A stretch of DNA of 64,000 nt, taken from NCBI GenBank assembly GCA_030220185.1, contig JASPKZ010009859.1:1-64000 (forward strand), in the 5' to 3' direction. The stretch is from Diploptera punctata. Its lineage: Eukaryota; Arthropoda; Insecta; Blattodea; Blaberidae. Below the pieces are notes generated by a model that was given only the letters and a program-made list of their open reading frames with translations, searched no databases and had not been told where the DNA came from. This document shows positions 1-10,175 of this stretch, in pieces; position 1 is the stretch's first letter, and each line of letters opens with the position of its first letter. Position numbers and translations under genes: made by a program.

Positions 1-77
1 TATATATAACCCTAACATGCCTTTGTGCCGAAATAGGGTTTGAAAATATTTGGAGATTCATTAATAATATATATATA

Positions 78-640
78 TACACACACACACACAGAATGTA
101 ACAGGACCTCGCCGAGAAAATGATAGCGCTGAAAGGTAATCACAGAGGATCATTTTTTGTGAAGGAACATATAATCGCATACAAGTCGTTTATGAGTTAT
201 GCGCAGATGAAGGTGTTAACCCGTAAGGGTCGGAATTGAATACAAACAATTGTACACATATAATTTTATCGAAAAAGACAAGTTTTTTACAATCAGGTTT
301 CAGACAACAAATGTTTTGTTGACGCCAAAAATAATCCTACCATGATCGGCCGTGCTGGGCGATCGTTGCTGCGACGATATCAAACATGCAATGAGGCACA
401 GGGTCGACTGTTTGAACACTTATTGTAAAGATATGTATTTTTCAATAAAATGATACCTGTACAATTGTTGTATTCAATTCCGACCCTTACGGGTGAACAC
501 CTTCATCTGCGCATAACTCATAAACGACGTGTTTGCTACTATATGTTGCTTCACTAAAAATGAGCCTCTCTGCATGGCCTATCAATTCCTATCATTTTGT
601 CGGTGAGTTCCTGTTACATCCTGTGTGTGTATATATATAT
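78..640. mobile_element. Foldback-type non-autonomous element with ~230-bp inverted arms
   Basis: The left arm (about 78-310) and the right arm (about 410-640) are reverse complements with scattered mismatches. Both arms read inward from a CA/TA-dinucleotide edge through TGTAACAGGA to a shared block containing TTATGCGCAGATGAAGG and CCGTAAGGGTCGG. The ~100-bp centre is unpaired. No coding frame is present. Long inverted arms around a short loop fit a foldback element or a long-TIR MITE. The flanking (TA)n and (CA)n runs hide any target-site duplication. Confidence 0.75.
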
Positions 641-924
641 ATATATATATGCTGAAGCTGTGAAGGTATTGAATTTGATACCACCGATCATAGTGATTTG
701 GAGTTAATCCCGAAACGATACAAATATTAAACGCCAAAGGTTACCTATGAATGTAGGAGGATTTACTACTATCACAATTGCTTGTTGAAATAAAATTGAA
801 ACTTCACATAGATTATTATTTTGCTCTCACTTTGTCATTCTTCACGTCACCTTACGTTTTAAGTACAATTATTAAAGATTGAAACCCAATACTTTACTTT
901 CTGTTATTAGTTGCATTTGTTACT

Positions 925-1185
925 TCAGTTACTGTGCAATTCACCAATAATCAATATGTATTCTTCAATAGCTGAAGTTTCTGGTCGTCGTTGAAGTCCA
1001 CGATTTTCGTAACGAGGTAGGAGACTCCCAGTTTCCCATAACCGTTGAGAAATTGATACAAACATTCGCCGATTTGGTAACTTTCTATTAGAGTAACGTT
1101 GATGATACATTTGTTATGCCGCTCTTGAATTACGACAAATATCTCCATAAATTAATAATACATCTTTATATTCTTCAACCGTGTA
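925..1185 (-). pseudogene. DUF4817 (helix-turn-helix) transposon-associated protein, relic
   Basis: Reading leftwards from about 1185, one frame gives YTVEEYKDVLLIYGD, then CRNSRAA, a stop, then QMYHQRYSNRK, LPNRRMFVSISQRLWETGS and finally EEYILIIGE. This matches the order and spacing of the DUF4817 domain found in many insect transposon-derived proteins (EEY.DMLLIYGE, then YQ.RYPNR..P, then F....QRLRETGS, then EE.IL). One in-frame stop interrupts the domain after SRAA, and the frame closes at 925. No transposase catalytic part follows, so it is a fragment. The element class it came from is not identifiable here. Confidence 0.8.
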
Positions 1186-3092
1186 AATTAATGAACTGCA
1201 GTCTACCGAATAACTGCATCAGTACTGGACTTGTACGTTCCATGGCTTGTAGTTATCTCTCATTACAAATGTAAACATGAATTTTTATTTAATTTAACGA
1301 AAATGCATAAATAATACATATGTATAATTTAAAGCTAATATTAATTTCTTAGCAGATACATCTGACGATATAACGGTTTTCGTATTTTTACTAACAAGCA
1401 GTATATCACAAATAAATTACCCCTTTTTTTTAAGAAAACTACCAAGTTTTGATCCTATATTATATGGGCCTATTTTTAATTCTGTAGACCGTTCCCGACG
1501 ACTGTGATAGGCCTATATATATGTGCAAATAAAATATGGTGTATTCTTTCTTGAACTCAGCATGATAAATTTAATTTGATATTCATGGCTTGTATAGAAA
1601 TTTTGGCCATTCTCTGCCGTCGTGCCTCCTGTGAATATTCGATCGGAGAACAAGTGACTGCTAATGTCATGTTGGCCAATGTGATAAACGTTCCCAGTCG
1701 AGTCAATTGGCAACATATTTATTCAGGTATAAGGAGATTTTATCCCAGGAGTCCACTAGTGGCGAGTCAGTACATCAGCTCACTTGTTTGTTGGCGGGGT
1801 TTTGTGCTAAGTTGGCCACACTGTCTGAGCAATGACTAATATATTTTTACATTGTAAATATGGGGATTTTATGTTCGTTTGAGCTATAATTCTCACTTCA
1901 TTTTATTAATTCTTTTTTAAAAATTAACATATATATATTTTTCTCAGGTTATTCATAATAAATTGTGTGTTTTCCTGATTTTTATTTTTATTTATAAGTT
2001 ATATGTGGAATGGTGCTATAGAAGCCCCCTTTTTTCTTTCTCTATGTTAAATATCTCCGTTTCTACTGAAATAATAATAAACAAATTTTTTACTTTGTGT
2101 TAGCACTAAAATACGAGGGGATTCTATGTCAGCAACTTAAATTAAAGTAAAAAAAAAACTAAAAAAAACACACACTTTATTGTCGCATTATGTGAATAAT
2201 TATCTGAGAGAACTCTGTGTGTTGGCTTTAAAAAAAGTGAAAATTCTGTAAATAAAGTGACAACTTGAGCTCAAAGTAACCTAAAATCAGCATATTTTCA
2301 ATGTAAACTGTGTATTAATCAATACACAGAACATATTACTGAGAGAACGCTAAACTAATATGGTGAACTAGCTCGCCCATTTTCTCACAATCTAACACTA
2401 ATATGCCCATAATATGAGTAAATATGTTGGCAATAGGTTCAAGCGGGGGAATGTGTTATCGAATATTCACGGTGCTACAGATTACCCGAAATCTTAATAG
2501 AAAATAATGTTTAACAAGACAAGTCAATGGTTAAGAATAGGTATGTTTATAAAAATATCCTCCGAGAAAATGATTAATAATAGTTTATTTTCTTATTTAC
2601 ACAGCTTTGGGGGGAGGATCTTTGTATGAAAATGACATATTTACAGCACGTAATATGGGAAACAATTAATTTGTGTTCCGTCATGTCGGATGACTCATCA
2701 AACAAATTTAACGTAATTCACGAAGTTTGTTCACACTCGTTGTGATTACTTCACAAAGATAACGATCGTCTACATTGACTAAATACTGTTACTATTTCAT
2801 ACGCCATTAACACAAAATATGGCTAGAAGTTAGCGAAGATTCGATATTTAATGCATTGGTTTATACAGAGCGACAGATTCGTAAATGCACTCTGTTTATT
2901 AATGCACTCACATTTTGCGATTATGAAACTGATGGTTAATTTTTATACAATCATTTAGCATTAAGCCACTTATTTCCCTATTTATATCGCTTACACATAT
3001 GTCCGATCTTCCTTTTTACAAAATCTCACCACGCTATCTTACGTTGTTTCTGGCATTCTCTTCTGATATTGGTTAAATTCTATCCACTTCTA
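1186..3092. other. AT-rich intergenic DNA without a supportable gene
   Basis: Short open frames exist on both strands around 1513-1839, but neither shows a family motif, codon structure or splice context. The rest is AT-rich with homopolymer runs. I see no repeat unit that I can link to the rest of the window. Confidence 0.6.
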
Positions 3093-3337
3093 AGGTTGGG
3101 ACACCTGGAAGGCAGATTACGTAATTCCGACGACATGATAGGTGATAAATGACGGTAAAACATCACTTTAATTCTTAAAAGTAAATTTAACCTAAAGTCA
3201 GTAAATTGGCGACTACATAAATAATTCCCTAAGAGAAGAAAATCTTGCGATATGAGTGAGAATCGAACCTTTATCTCTATCTGTAGACAGAATCTCTGAC
3301 CACAAAATATCATGAGCCTGGTCTGTTTTTGTGTTCT
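3093..3337 (-). mobile_element. SINE-A copy (tRNA-derived), antisense
   Basis: On the minus strand the element starts with a tRNA-like head: an A-box-like segment around TTTTGTGGTCAGAGATTCTG, then a B-box GGTTCGATTCTC (RC of about 3250-3261). It continues into the body shared with the copies at 4350 and 44045, including the CATCATGTCGTCGG-type block near 3130. It is degraded by small indels. SINE heads of this kind carry an internal RNA polymerase III promoter, but this copy is probably inactive. Confidence 0.7.
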
Positions 3338-4185
3338 CAAATGCAATATCGAACATTCTCACTTAACCTCTAGAATAATTCTATAAAATTACAGGATTTA
3401 AAAATACAAAATAGGAAGAATCGCGCACCGGAGTAAGAATATGGTGGATTTATTGACTTACCAATAACTGCAGCTATGCTAGTGGACGAAAACAGTTGAA
3501 TTCTTCCTATTTCGCTTTAACTATCTCACATTTATACACAAATTTAATATATTCAAAAACAAATATTTCCAAAATGCATAAATGCTCATATAAGTAACTT
3601 CAATTAAATTAAACACATTAAAAACTGGTCGAAATTAACGCGGATAAACTAAAAAATGGCGAGCGGGTCACTTCTGTCTCAATAATACTTCAAAGCTTAT
3701 ATATAACATGTCGCAATAACAGAGATACCTACAATAGTAAAACTCGCGCCACTTTTGGCGAAAGAAGGAACTAATAGCACCGATGGACAACATAAATGTA
3801 AATCCTCGGGGAAATCATTATTTATTCATCGAGCTCATTAAAATGGAGCTGATTAGGTGTTTAATTTTACATTATTACGTCACAGTTTTGGAATTATAAT
3901 ACGTTTTACATTATTAGGTCACAGTTTTGGAATTATAATAAATTGTAAAATGGAGCATGTTGCTTCAAGGAGTAACGTTCGGGAAGTCACGAGTTAAATT
4001 CCCGTGCCGATCAATCTGATTTATTTATTTTCTTGGTTTTCCTCAGACATCAAAGCAAATTCTTGATTAGAATTTTAATACCAGGACCCATTTCATCATA
4101 TTCACCATTTCATTATATCATTAAATATAAATACACAATACAAAGCATCAGAAAAACTGTTTTTTTCTGTATATAGACCTACAAA
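3338..4185. other. Intergenic DNA without a supportable gene
   Basis: No coding region is recognisable. The one structural feature is a 39-bp direct tandem duplication at 3865-3941, listed separately. Confidence 0.5.
3865..3941. repeat. 39-bp tandem duplication (2 copies)
   Basis: Two adjacent units beginning TTTTACATTATTA, then CGTCACAGTTTTGG in unit 1 and GGTCACAGTTTTGG in unit 2, both ending GAATTATAATA. They differ at only one or two positions, which suggests a recent local duplication. Confidence 0.85.
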
Positions 4186-4305
4186 AATTCTACATAACTT
4201 ACTTACTTACTCACTCACTGGCACTATCGAACCCGTAGGTTCATGGCCGCGCGGACATAAGCTCTCCATACATCCCTATCCTGAGCTAATGAATTCTACA
4301 TAACT
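4186..4305 (-). mobile_element. LINE-A 3' end, extremely 5'-truncated, with 14-bp TSD
   Basis: Positions 4200-4291 are the antisense of the LINE-A open-frame end (AYVRAAMNLRV in better copies) plus a short tail of (TAAG)-like repeats. The insert is flanked by a perfect 14-bp direct repeat AATTCTACATAACT at 4186-4199 and 4292-4305. Target duplication and 5' truncation are the hallmarks of target-primed reverse transcription. This is the cleanest view of the LINE-A 3' terminus in the window. Confidence 0.9.
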
Positions 4306-4349
4306 GCTGGATCTAAATATAGTTGATATTTAGGAACGAATAAATGACA

Positions 4350-4675
4350 AGATTCTTGGGCTAGTGGTCAGCGTTTCTTACTGTAGTTCATGAAGTTCCA
4401 GGTTCGATTCCCGGTCAGACCATACTATTTTTTCCTTAATTCTTGAGGTTCTCCATGGTCTGGAATTTAGGTTAAGGTTAGGTCAAAGACTCTCCTGGCG
4501 CTTCATTATCATTTATCACTCGTCGGGGTAACGTAACTCAGCCATCCATTTACCCCAGTGTAAGAATCGGATTGCAATTTCGCCAATGCCAGGAGAGAAA
4601 GCCTGAAATGTCACAAAAAAAACCTGGTGGTGTATCCAATCCAGAGCTACGAAAACTAAACCCAGTTTCAAGAAA
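4350..4675 (+). mobile_element. SINE-A copy (tRNA-derived), sense
   Basis: The tRNA-like head reads GGGCTAGTGGTCAGCG (A-box region) and GGTTCGATTCCCGG (B-box, about 4401-4414). The body carries the block CTCCTGGCGCTTCATTATCA and the CGTCGGGGTAACGTAACTCA block. The same body occurs in antisense at 3093-3337 and 44045-44285. This is the best-preserved SINE-A copy here. Confidence 0.82.
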
Positions 4676-4680
4676 ACGAT

Positions 4681-5000
4681 TATTTATTCTCCCATTCCAT
4701 TAACGCAGTTTAACAGGTACTATTACATGTCACACGCCACCCGGGTCTCACAGTCTCACCTGTCGGGAGAGGGATTTAAACTAAGGATCACACACATATT
4801 TTTTGAACCCACAAGGATATGGAGGCCTGCACGAATGAGGGATCAGCTCTATGTCAGGGCTTCTTCCGAGACAACACAACAATAAGACGAAATACATCAT
4901 TCGACACACACATTCACACTATAAACATGACTAATAAGATGTTCGGGGACCGCTTGGGCCTTAAAGTTTCCTCTCATTTGTCTTACGGGTGACGAAAAAC
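4681..5000 (+). repeat. Dispersed repeat M, single-unit copy
   Basis: Shares, in the same order, the CCATTCCATTA-GCG/ACG-CAGTTTAAC start, a short CACCCGGG...CACCTGTCGGGAG segment, GGGATTTAAACTAAGGATC, GACAACACAAC and the CGGGGACCGCTTGGGCC end with the copies at 27,060-28,440 and 54,095-54,370. The segment that is a 41-bp minisatellite at 27,115 is present once here. The 3' part resembles the middle of SINE-B in antisense, so M may be a composite. Confidence 0.75.
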
Positions 5001-5314
5001 ACCATCAAAATAGTAAACAATCATCCAGGAAACTTACACGAGGCATTGTTAAGTAAATGCTATTCGTCTACACTTTCTGGCGACAACATAATTTATCCCC
5101 TAACGGAAATGAGTACCAGACGACAAAGACTGCCTTCTGCAAGAGCTGACAATCGAGATGACATTTTATTCAGAAAATATGTGAACTTTAACCTCCACTT
5201 TGTGTTTTTAATAAGCATAGCAAGTTCTCACTTAATTAACCGAATGTACAAATAATGAGGATACAAATATTTCCTACTTTTTTATTAAATTATAATATTT
5301 TGTACGATTTAAAT
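5001..5314. other. Flanking sequence left of the LTR element
   Basis: An 88-codon open frame (4989-5255) lies here, but it has no motif and overlaps repeat M at its start. I see nothing I can name. Confidence 0.5.
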
Positions 5315-5830
5315 TGTGACGCGTGGTAGTAGCGTCGTTTAAACTGCACGGGCCGACGAGAGAAACTTAGCATTGGTGGATTGGATTGGTGAGTAGCCAA
5401 TCGTGAGTCCGGTCCACCGATATTTCTAGTCTAATGAGCTAGAGAGTTCTATGAACATCTATTCCTCCATTCGAGAAACATCGGAAGACGAGAGTGTTCC
5501 ATGTCGAAACATCTCATTCATGGACCTGGAAAGTTTTCCGTCTACTCGCCTATAAATATATGGTGAGGACGGAAAGTCCTCCAGTCAAGAAAGAGACGAC
5601 GAGAAGTTAAATTGTGCGTGTAACTGTGAGGAAGGATTGTGTCTGCAACTGTGTTACAAGTGATTATCTGATAAACTTTATAAACACAATAGTTGTGAAA
5701 CAAAATCGTTATTAAAGATTTAGTGATAATTGTAAGAAGTAAATAAAGTGAAAAGAAGAATTTTATATAACAATTTTGTATTTATTTAAATGAACATAAG
5801 TAAAAGGAAAACCCAGTGTCATCAGTGACA
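5315..5830 (+). repeat. 5' long terminal repeat
   Basis: Runs from TGTGACGCGTGG to CAGTGACA and pairs with 9290-9786. It has a TATA-like TATAAATATA at 5551-5560 and AATAAA near 5743. It keeps a ~25-bp stretch after the TATA region (around 5581-5606) that the 3' LTR has lost. Scattered substitutions against the 3' LTR indicate an old insertion. Confidence 0.93.
5551..5560 (+). promoter_or_regulatory. Candidate TATA box of the 5' LTR
   Basis: TATAAATATA lies in the LTR at the expected upstream side of the transcription start. The 3' LTR has TATAAATATG at 9525-9534. This is a sequence match only. Confidence 0.55.
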
Positions 5831-6249
5831 TCTTGGTGTTCATAGGTTAGATTACATACCCGCCGATAACGTCGGATAAGTCGGTAAAGCAGAGCGCCGC
5901 ATCATCGGAAGGATTTCCATCTATCGTTGAGAAGTAGAACTACATCAGTAAGTAATTTAAAATAAAAATGGAAAACGTTCAACAAATGTTTAAAGATTTA
6001 TTACAACATATGCAAAAGCAAAATGAAGATACAAGAGAAGAAATAAAGAAACAAATTGAAGCATCTAACACAGATATACAAAAACAAATCAAAACACAGA
6101 ATGAATCATCTAACCAGGAAACTAAACAGGAGCTAACAACCCAGATTAATGTACAAAATGAAGAAATTAAAAGAGAATTGTTAACCCAGATCAATTCACA
6201 AAATGATGAATTTAAAGGAGAATTACTAACCCAGAATGAGAAACTACAT

Positions 6250-6600
6250 GAAATAAACAATAGTTTTAAATAAATTAAAAAAAACACGCTTTATTAGAAA
6301 ACCGAACTAAAAAAATTAAAAATAATTTTAATTTCCAACACGCTTGGGATAAATAATTTTACCATCAAAAGCGTGGGGTGCTGTTTACCAATTAATATAT
6401 TTGATAATAAACAGATATTGGTAAAAGTAAAGTCTCTAAGAAGAAAATGTAAAAATCATAAAAAGCACCCCACGCTTTTGATGGTAAAATTATTTATCCC
6501 AAGCGTGTTGGAAATTAAAATTATTTTTAAATTTTTAGTTCGGTTTTCTAATAAAGCGTGTTTTTTTTTAGTTTTTTAAAACTATTGTTTATTTTTTATT
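6250..6600. mobile_element. Palindromic element inserted in gag
   Basis: The left arm (about 6255-6387) and the right arm (about 6460-6595) are near-perfect reverse complements. Both contain ACCATCAAAAGCGTGGGGTG, CCAACACGCTTGGGATAAAT and an outer CACGCTTTATTAGAAAACCG, in opposite orientations, around a ~70-bp loop. The pairing extends outwards into AACAATAGTTTTAAA, which is also the last coding stretch of the N-terminal gag part. The duplication may therefore include target sequence. No coding capacity is evident; the frames on both strands are by-products of the palindrome. Confidence 0.88.
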
Positions 6601-6705
6601 TTTTAGTTTTAATATTTTACAGAAAAAGATAAAAATGTAAACATATTTAAATTCGATAGGCTACTATTATAGTATGAGCTAAAAGTAATACTCTTCTAAA
6701 AAAAA

Positions 6706-6800
6706 ACTCCCAGCCGGATTTAAACCAGCGACCTACGGATTACTGAAATTACTTACCATTAGAGTTCACCGCACTACCATCTGAGCTGTTACAACGATTG
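6706..6800 (-). mobile_element. tRNA-like SINE head (SINE-F) inside the gag insertion
   Basis: On the minus strand the order is ACAGCTCAGATGGTAGTGCGG (A-box region), then GTAGGTCGCTGGTTTAAATCC (B-box). This matches a tRNA acceptor/D-arm and T-arm layout with about the right spacing. No recognisable SINE body or oligo-A follows. It looks like a SINE head or an old tRNA pseudogene, not a functional tRNA. Confidence 0.65.
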
Positions 6801-6844
6801 ACTAAAAAGTCGACAAGTCCGCAACATATTATACCAGTTTTAAT

Positions 6845-7345
6845 TTGTTTTGATTATCTGATGATTCTGGCCAGGATTTTAGAAACAAAATATGAAATTA
6901 TTGTATGGTCTCGGATCCTTTACAAGTACACAAAGTTTCAAGTCGATACATTGTTTCTAAGTGGGTGAAAATCGTGTTCAAAAATTCAGTTACATAGATA
7001 CAAAGACACTTTTTTTTTATTTCTTGATGATTCTGGCAAGGATTTTAGAAAATAAATACAAATTTATTATGTTGTCACGGGTCCTTTACACGTATACAAA
7101 GTTTCAAATCAATCCAATGTTTCTAAATGGGTGAAAATCGTGTTCAAAAATTCCGTTACATAGCTACAAAGACTTTTAGTTTTATTTTTGATGATTCTGG
7201 CCATGGTTTTAGAAACAAATTATGAAATTGTTGTATTGCCACGAGTCTTTTACAAGTATACAAAGTTTCAAGTCGATCCAATGATTTTAAGTGGGCGAAA
7301 ATCGCGTTAAAAATTCAGTTATATAGATAGATACAGGTCAAGTTA
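6845..7345 (+). repeat. Three tandem ~165-bp repeats
   Basis: Units start near 6852, 7021 and 7187, each at GATGATTCTGGCC/A. Each continues with GGATTTTAGAAA, TTTACAAGTA, ACAAAGTTTCAA-TC, AGTGGGTGAAAATCG and ATTCAGTTACATAGATAC. The units differ by scattered substitutions and small indels, so the tandem is not very recent. No coding function is visible. The array lies within the foreign DNA that splits gag. Confidence 0.85.
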
Positions 7346-8377
7346 ATATAAAGCATGTAAAAATTTAACAATTTAAATAAAACTTTAATTTAGTAACACG
7401 GGAAATAAAAACAGATATTTCTAGTATTGAACAAAGAGTAAATGAACAAGAAGACAATTTACATAAAATTGATGGAGAATTTCGTCGCATGAAAGAACAT
7501 TGGGAAGAAAAACTTGATCAACGTGCAATGGAAAACTTTCATAGTGATTCTACGATGCGGACTGAAGTTCGACAATCGACTGACGTCCCAAGTCGACATG
7601 GAATTAAGAGTCCCAAGTTCGACGGTTCCCCATCATGTGACATATGTAAACTGCAATTTAACACCATCTCAGCACACAATGGTTGGACAACGGACGGAAG
7701 GACGACCCAATTAATCGCCTCCTTACAGGATCTGCTGCGGAAATTCTAAGAAGCCTTCCAGGAGAATGTCGCGCCGAGGACATATCGGACGCATTAGACA
7801 ACCGATACGGCAATCATCACCTCAGTGCAGCCTACCGCGCCCAGCTGAAAGCCCGTGTCCAGCGCGTCGGGGAGTCACTGCACGAATACACCATGGGCAT
7901 TGAACAACTAGCACACAAGGCCCTCAGCGGACTCCCAGCAGTGTTCATCGATGGAGAGGCGGCATCCGCTTTCGTCTGCGGTCTGAGGGACCGTGAAATT
8001 AAACAACACCTGCTGCTGGCGGAACATCAGGCCATTAATGGAGCACAGAATGCAGCACTACGTCTAGAGGCGGCAAAGGAGACCACAGGCCACCTCGACC
8101 GGGAGGCGTCGCCACGAGAGAGACGACTGACTACAATCGACGCCGAGGAGCAACGCTCACCACCACCCGAGCGTCGGAGGCACGGAATAACAACCTGCTG
8201 GAATTGTCGACGAATTGGTCATATGATGCTGGATTGCAGACGAAGGCCCGCGAACCAAAGATGGTCCGGTCCGAGGAGGGAGCCACCGGCGCCGACGTCA
8301 TCATCATCTCCTCGCTTCGTAGTGAATGCGGTGAACGACATGGACGAGAAGGACTTACTGCTGATGGATGGGTTCAT

Positions 8378-8764
8378 TGAGGGCCCTGCCGATTACTCGT
8401 CGAGATGGGAGCGTCACTGACCATCGTGCGACCTGAAATAGCAGAAGGGTTGGCTGAGAGGACGCCACTACGGACGTTTGAGCTACGCACCGCGTCGGGG
8501 GACAATATGCCTGTGGAGAAGGAGGTTCTCCTGGAGTTGGTCCTGGGAGGATGCGAGCTGCGACTGTGTGCGTTTGTCGCCGAAGTTACCGAGGACGTCA
8601 TCTTAAGCCTGGACGCCCTGAGAATGTACGACGCTACTGTGGACATCAGACAACGAGTACTCCGCTTTGGAAGTAATGAGGTCCTACTCCATGTCGAGAG
8701 CAGCGAAAGGGAAGCCGAGGAGAACAAGCAAGTTCGAGATGGAGGCCAGCCTCGTCGCTACTAA
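8378..8764 (+). pseudogene. Retropepsin-like aspartic protease with altered catalytic motif
   Basis: Overlaps the gag end in another frame, as expected for a pro region read after a ribosomal shift. The frame gives CRLLVEMGASLTIVRPE around 8387-8437 and ILSLDALRMYDATVDI, then VLRFG, about 8601-8676. Family members have V-D-T-G-A-S and ILG-D-FL. Here the catalytic Asp is Glu and the Thr is Met (GAG ATG at 8402-8407), and the second motif has LSLD for LGLD. The protease of this copy should be inactive. An IRLKEGAS-like stretch near 8836 suggests that the linker after the protease survives in part. Confidence 0.85.
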
Positions 8765-9089
8765 CGTCGTCGTCGCTTTGAGTCCGGCAGCTGTTACAAC
8801 ATGCAGCCCCGGCGTCCGCCCCTCAAACGACATCCGGCTAAAAGAGGGGGCGAGTTGATTGAAGATCATGGAGTAGTTGGAGGTCATGGGGGACCTCGTC
8901 ATCGCTTCGTCCATCCTAACTTCAGAGGTGGGCGTGGTCAACCCCGGCGACCACGCATACAGGATGGGCAGAAGGTTAATGAAGCAGATAGCAGCAAGCC
9001 CAAGAGAGAGCGACCTCCGGAAGGATGACACCCAATCCTTGTTACAGTCGTCGGATGCCTCGTAAGACTGGTTGTCCGCCTTGCAACCG

Positions 9090-9247
9090 GCTGGACCAGT
9101 GGAAGACTACCGAAACTCCAGCGTCCCAGGGATGGACCGTACTGGGTGGTATGGTCATGGAGAAGAATCAAAGGAGTGGTCTGCAAGATTCAGCGCCAGC
9201 ACGGAAGAGGAACGGTTATGAATCACCGAGATCGACTGGCTCATTAA
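9090..9247 (+). pseudogene. C-terminal end of Gypsy integrase
   Basis: The frame gives GRLPKLQRPRDGPYWVV, VVCKIQRQHGRG and HRDRLAH followed by TAA at 9245-9247. This is the typical end of Gypsy polyproteins (PKLQRPWDGPY.VV, then VVYKIQR, then H.DRLA.Y). The zinc finger and the DDE core of integrase are absent upstream. Polypurine tract and 3' LTR follow within 45 bp. Confidence 0.85.
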
Positions 9248-9289
9248 CAAGGGAAGTGATCGAGACGATCAGCTCTAACAAGGGGGCAT

Positions 9290-9786
9290 TGTGACGCGTG
9301 GTAGTAGCGTCGTTTAAACAGCATGGGCCGACGAGAGAAACCTAGCATTGGTGGACTGGATTGGTGAGTAGCCAATCGCGAGTCCGGGTCCACCGATATT
9401 TCTAGTCTAATGAGCTAGAGAGTTCTATGAACATCTATTCCCCCATTCCAGAAACATCGGAAGACGAGAGGGTTCCGTGTCGAAACATCTCGTTCATGGA
9501 CCTGGAAATTTCCGTCTACCCGCCTATAAATATGTGGTGAGGACGCAAAGTCCCCCCAGAAGTTAAATTGTGCGTGTAACTGTGAGGAACGATTGTGTCT
9601 GCAACTGTGTTATAAGTGATTATCTGATAAACTTAATAAAAGTAATAGTTGTGAAACAAAATCGTTATTAATGATTTATTGATAATTGTAAGAAGTAAAT
9701 AAAGTGAACAGAAGAATTTTATATAACAATTGTGTATTCATTGAAGTGAAAATTAGTAAAAGGAAAACCCAGTGTCATCAATGACA
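9290..9786 (+). repeat. 3' long terminal repeat
   Basis: Pairs with 5315-5830. It begins TGTGACGCGTGG directly after the purine tract and ends CAATGACA. Compared with the 5' LTR it lacks about 20 bp near 9557 and has scattered substitutions. Confidence 0.93.
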
Positions 9787-9859
9787 ATATTATGTTCTTG
9801 AATTTGGATACGCTTTAAAATGGGCAAACATTATATCAATAAATTAATTATAATTTAAC

Positions 9860-10170
9860 TAACTAACCCACTGGAACTATCGAACACGTAGGTTCATGGC
9901 CGCGCGGATATAAGCTTTCCACACATCCCTGTTCTTAGCTAATGAATTCTAGTCATATCCTGTATAATCTACTCTCCTCAAATCATGGATTTCCCACCTC
10001 ATTTTTGGTCTACCAACTTCCCTCTGGTTTTCTACAAGAAGCTTCAATGCACATCTTTCATTCCCTATTCGTTGCACATGTCCTGCCCATCGCAGTCTAC
10101 GAGACTTAACTGTTCTTAAATATCTAATTTCCTATGAAGACCACATAGTTCACTGTTATGTAGTCTTCTC
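9860..10170 (-). mobile_element. LINE-A 3' part, first half of an interrupted copy
   Basis: The antisense of the LINE-A open-frame end: GCGCGGCCATGAACCTACG-type terminal block near 9885-9910, then the RPR-RW, RWAGH-R and ELHGLY regions, up to the TGTAGTCTTCTC point. The copies at 53,555 and 34,410 read straight on across that point. Here the sequence is broken at about 10,171 by an inverted-repeat element and resumes at about 10,749. The encoded region is the C-terminal part of ORF2 after the reverse transcriptase. It is full of stops. Confidence 0.85.
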
Positions 10171-10175
10171 GGCTG

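Larger units (their letters stand above)
5968..8420 (+). pseudogene. gag: Retrotransposon gag, split by a nested insertion and frameshifted
   Basis: The N-terminal part (5968 to about 6257, start MENVQQMF) is a charged coiled coil with repeated LLTQIN-type heptads. It is cut by foreign DNA (about 6258-7400). Gag resumes at 7402 (EIKTDISSIEQR), continues through SPKFDGSP and ISAHNGWTTDGRT, then needs a one-base shift near 7700-7740 into the frame that runs to 8420. That second part carries AEILRSLPGE, the capsid-like AAYRAQLKARVQ and GESLHEYT blocks, and a zinc knuckle CWNCRRIGHMMLDC (CX2CX4HX4C, about 8203-8244) followed by a basic tail. These are the standard landmarks of Gypsy gag of the Mag/CsRn1 type. 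The protein cannot be made intact from this copy. Confidence 0.9.
5315..9786 (+). mobile_element. Gypsy-type (Ty3) LTR retrotransposon, internally deleted
   Basis: Two similar direct LTRs (5315-5830 and 9290-9786), each starting TGTGAC and ending TGACA, bound an internal region that reads gag, protease, then the C-terminal end of integrase. Reverse transcriptase, RNase H and the integrase core are missing, so the element is defective and would need enzymes from elsewhere. A purine-rich tract (AACAAGGGGGCA, about 9277-9288) sits just before the 3' LTR. After the 5' LTR the sequence TGGTGTTCATAGG (from about 5834) occupies the primer-binding position; I cannot name the tRNA. The flanks AAAT and ATAT do not form a clear target duplication. 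The order protease before integrase and the gag and integrase signatures place it in Ty3/Gypsy. Confidence 0.92.

Noticed and set aside
1513..1839. Frames of 67 and 87 codons on opposite strands.
   Set aside because: No motif, no splice or promoter context, and similar length is expected by chance in this composition.
4989..5255. 88-codon frame next to the LTR element.
   Set aside because: Starts inside repeat M, lacks motifs and is not part of the LTR element.
5979..6579. 102-codon minus-strand frame and 68-codon plus-strand frame.
   Set aside because: The first is the shadow of the gag coiled coil; the second is generated by the palindrome arm.
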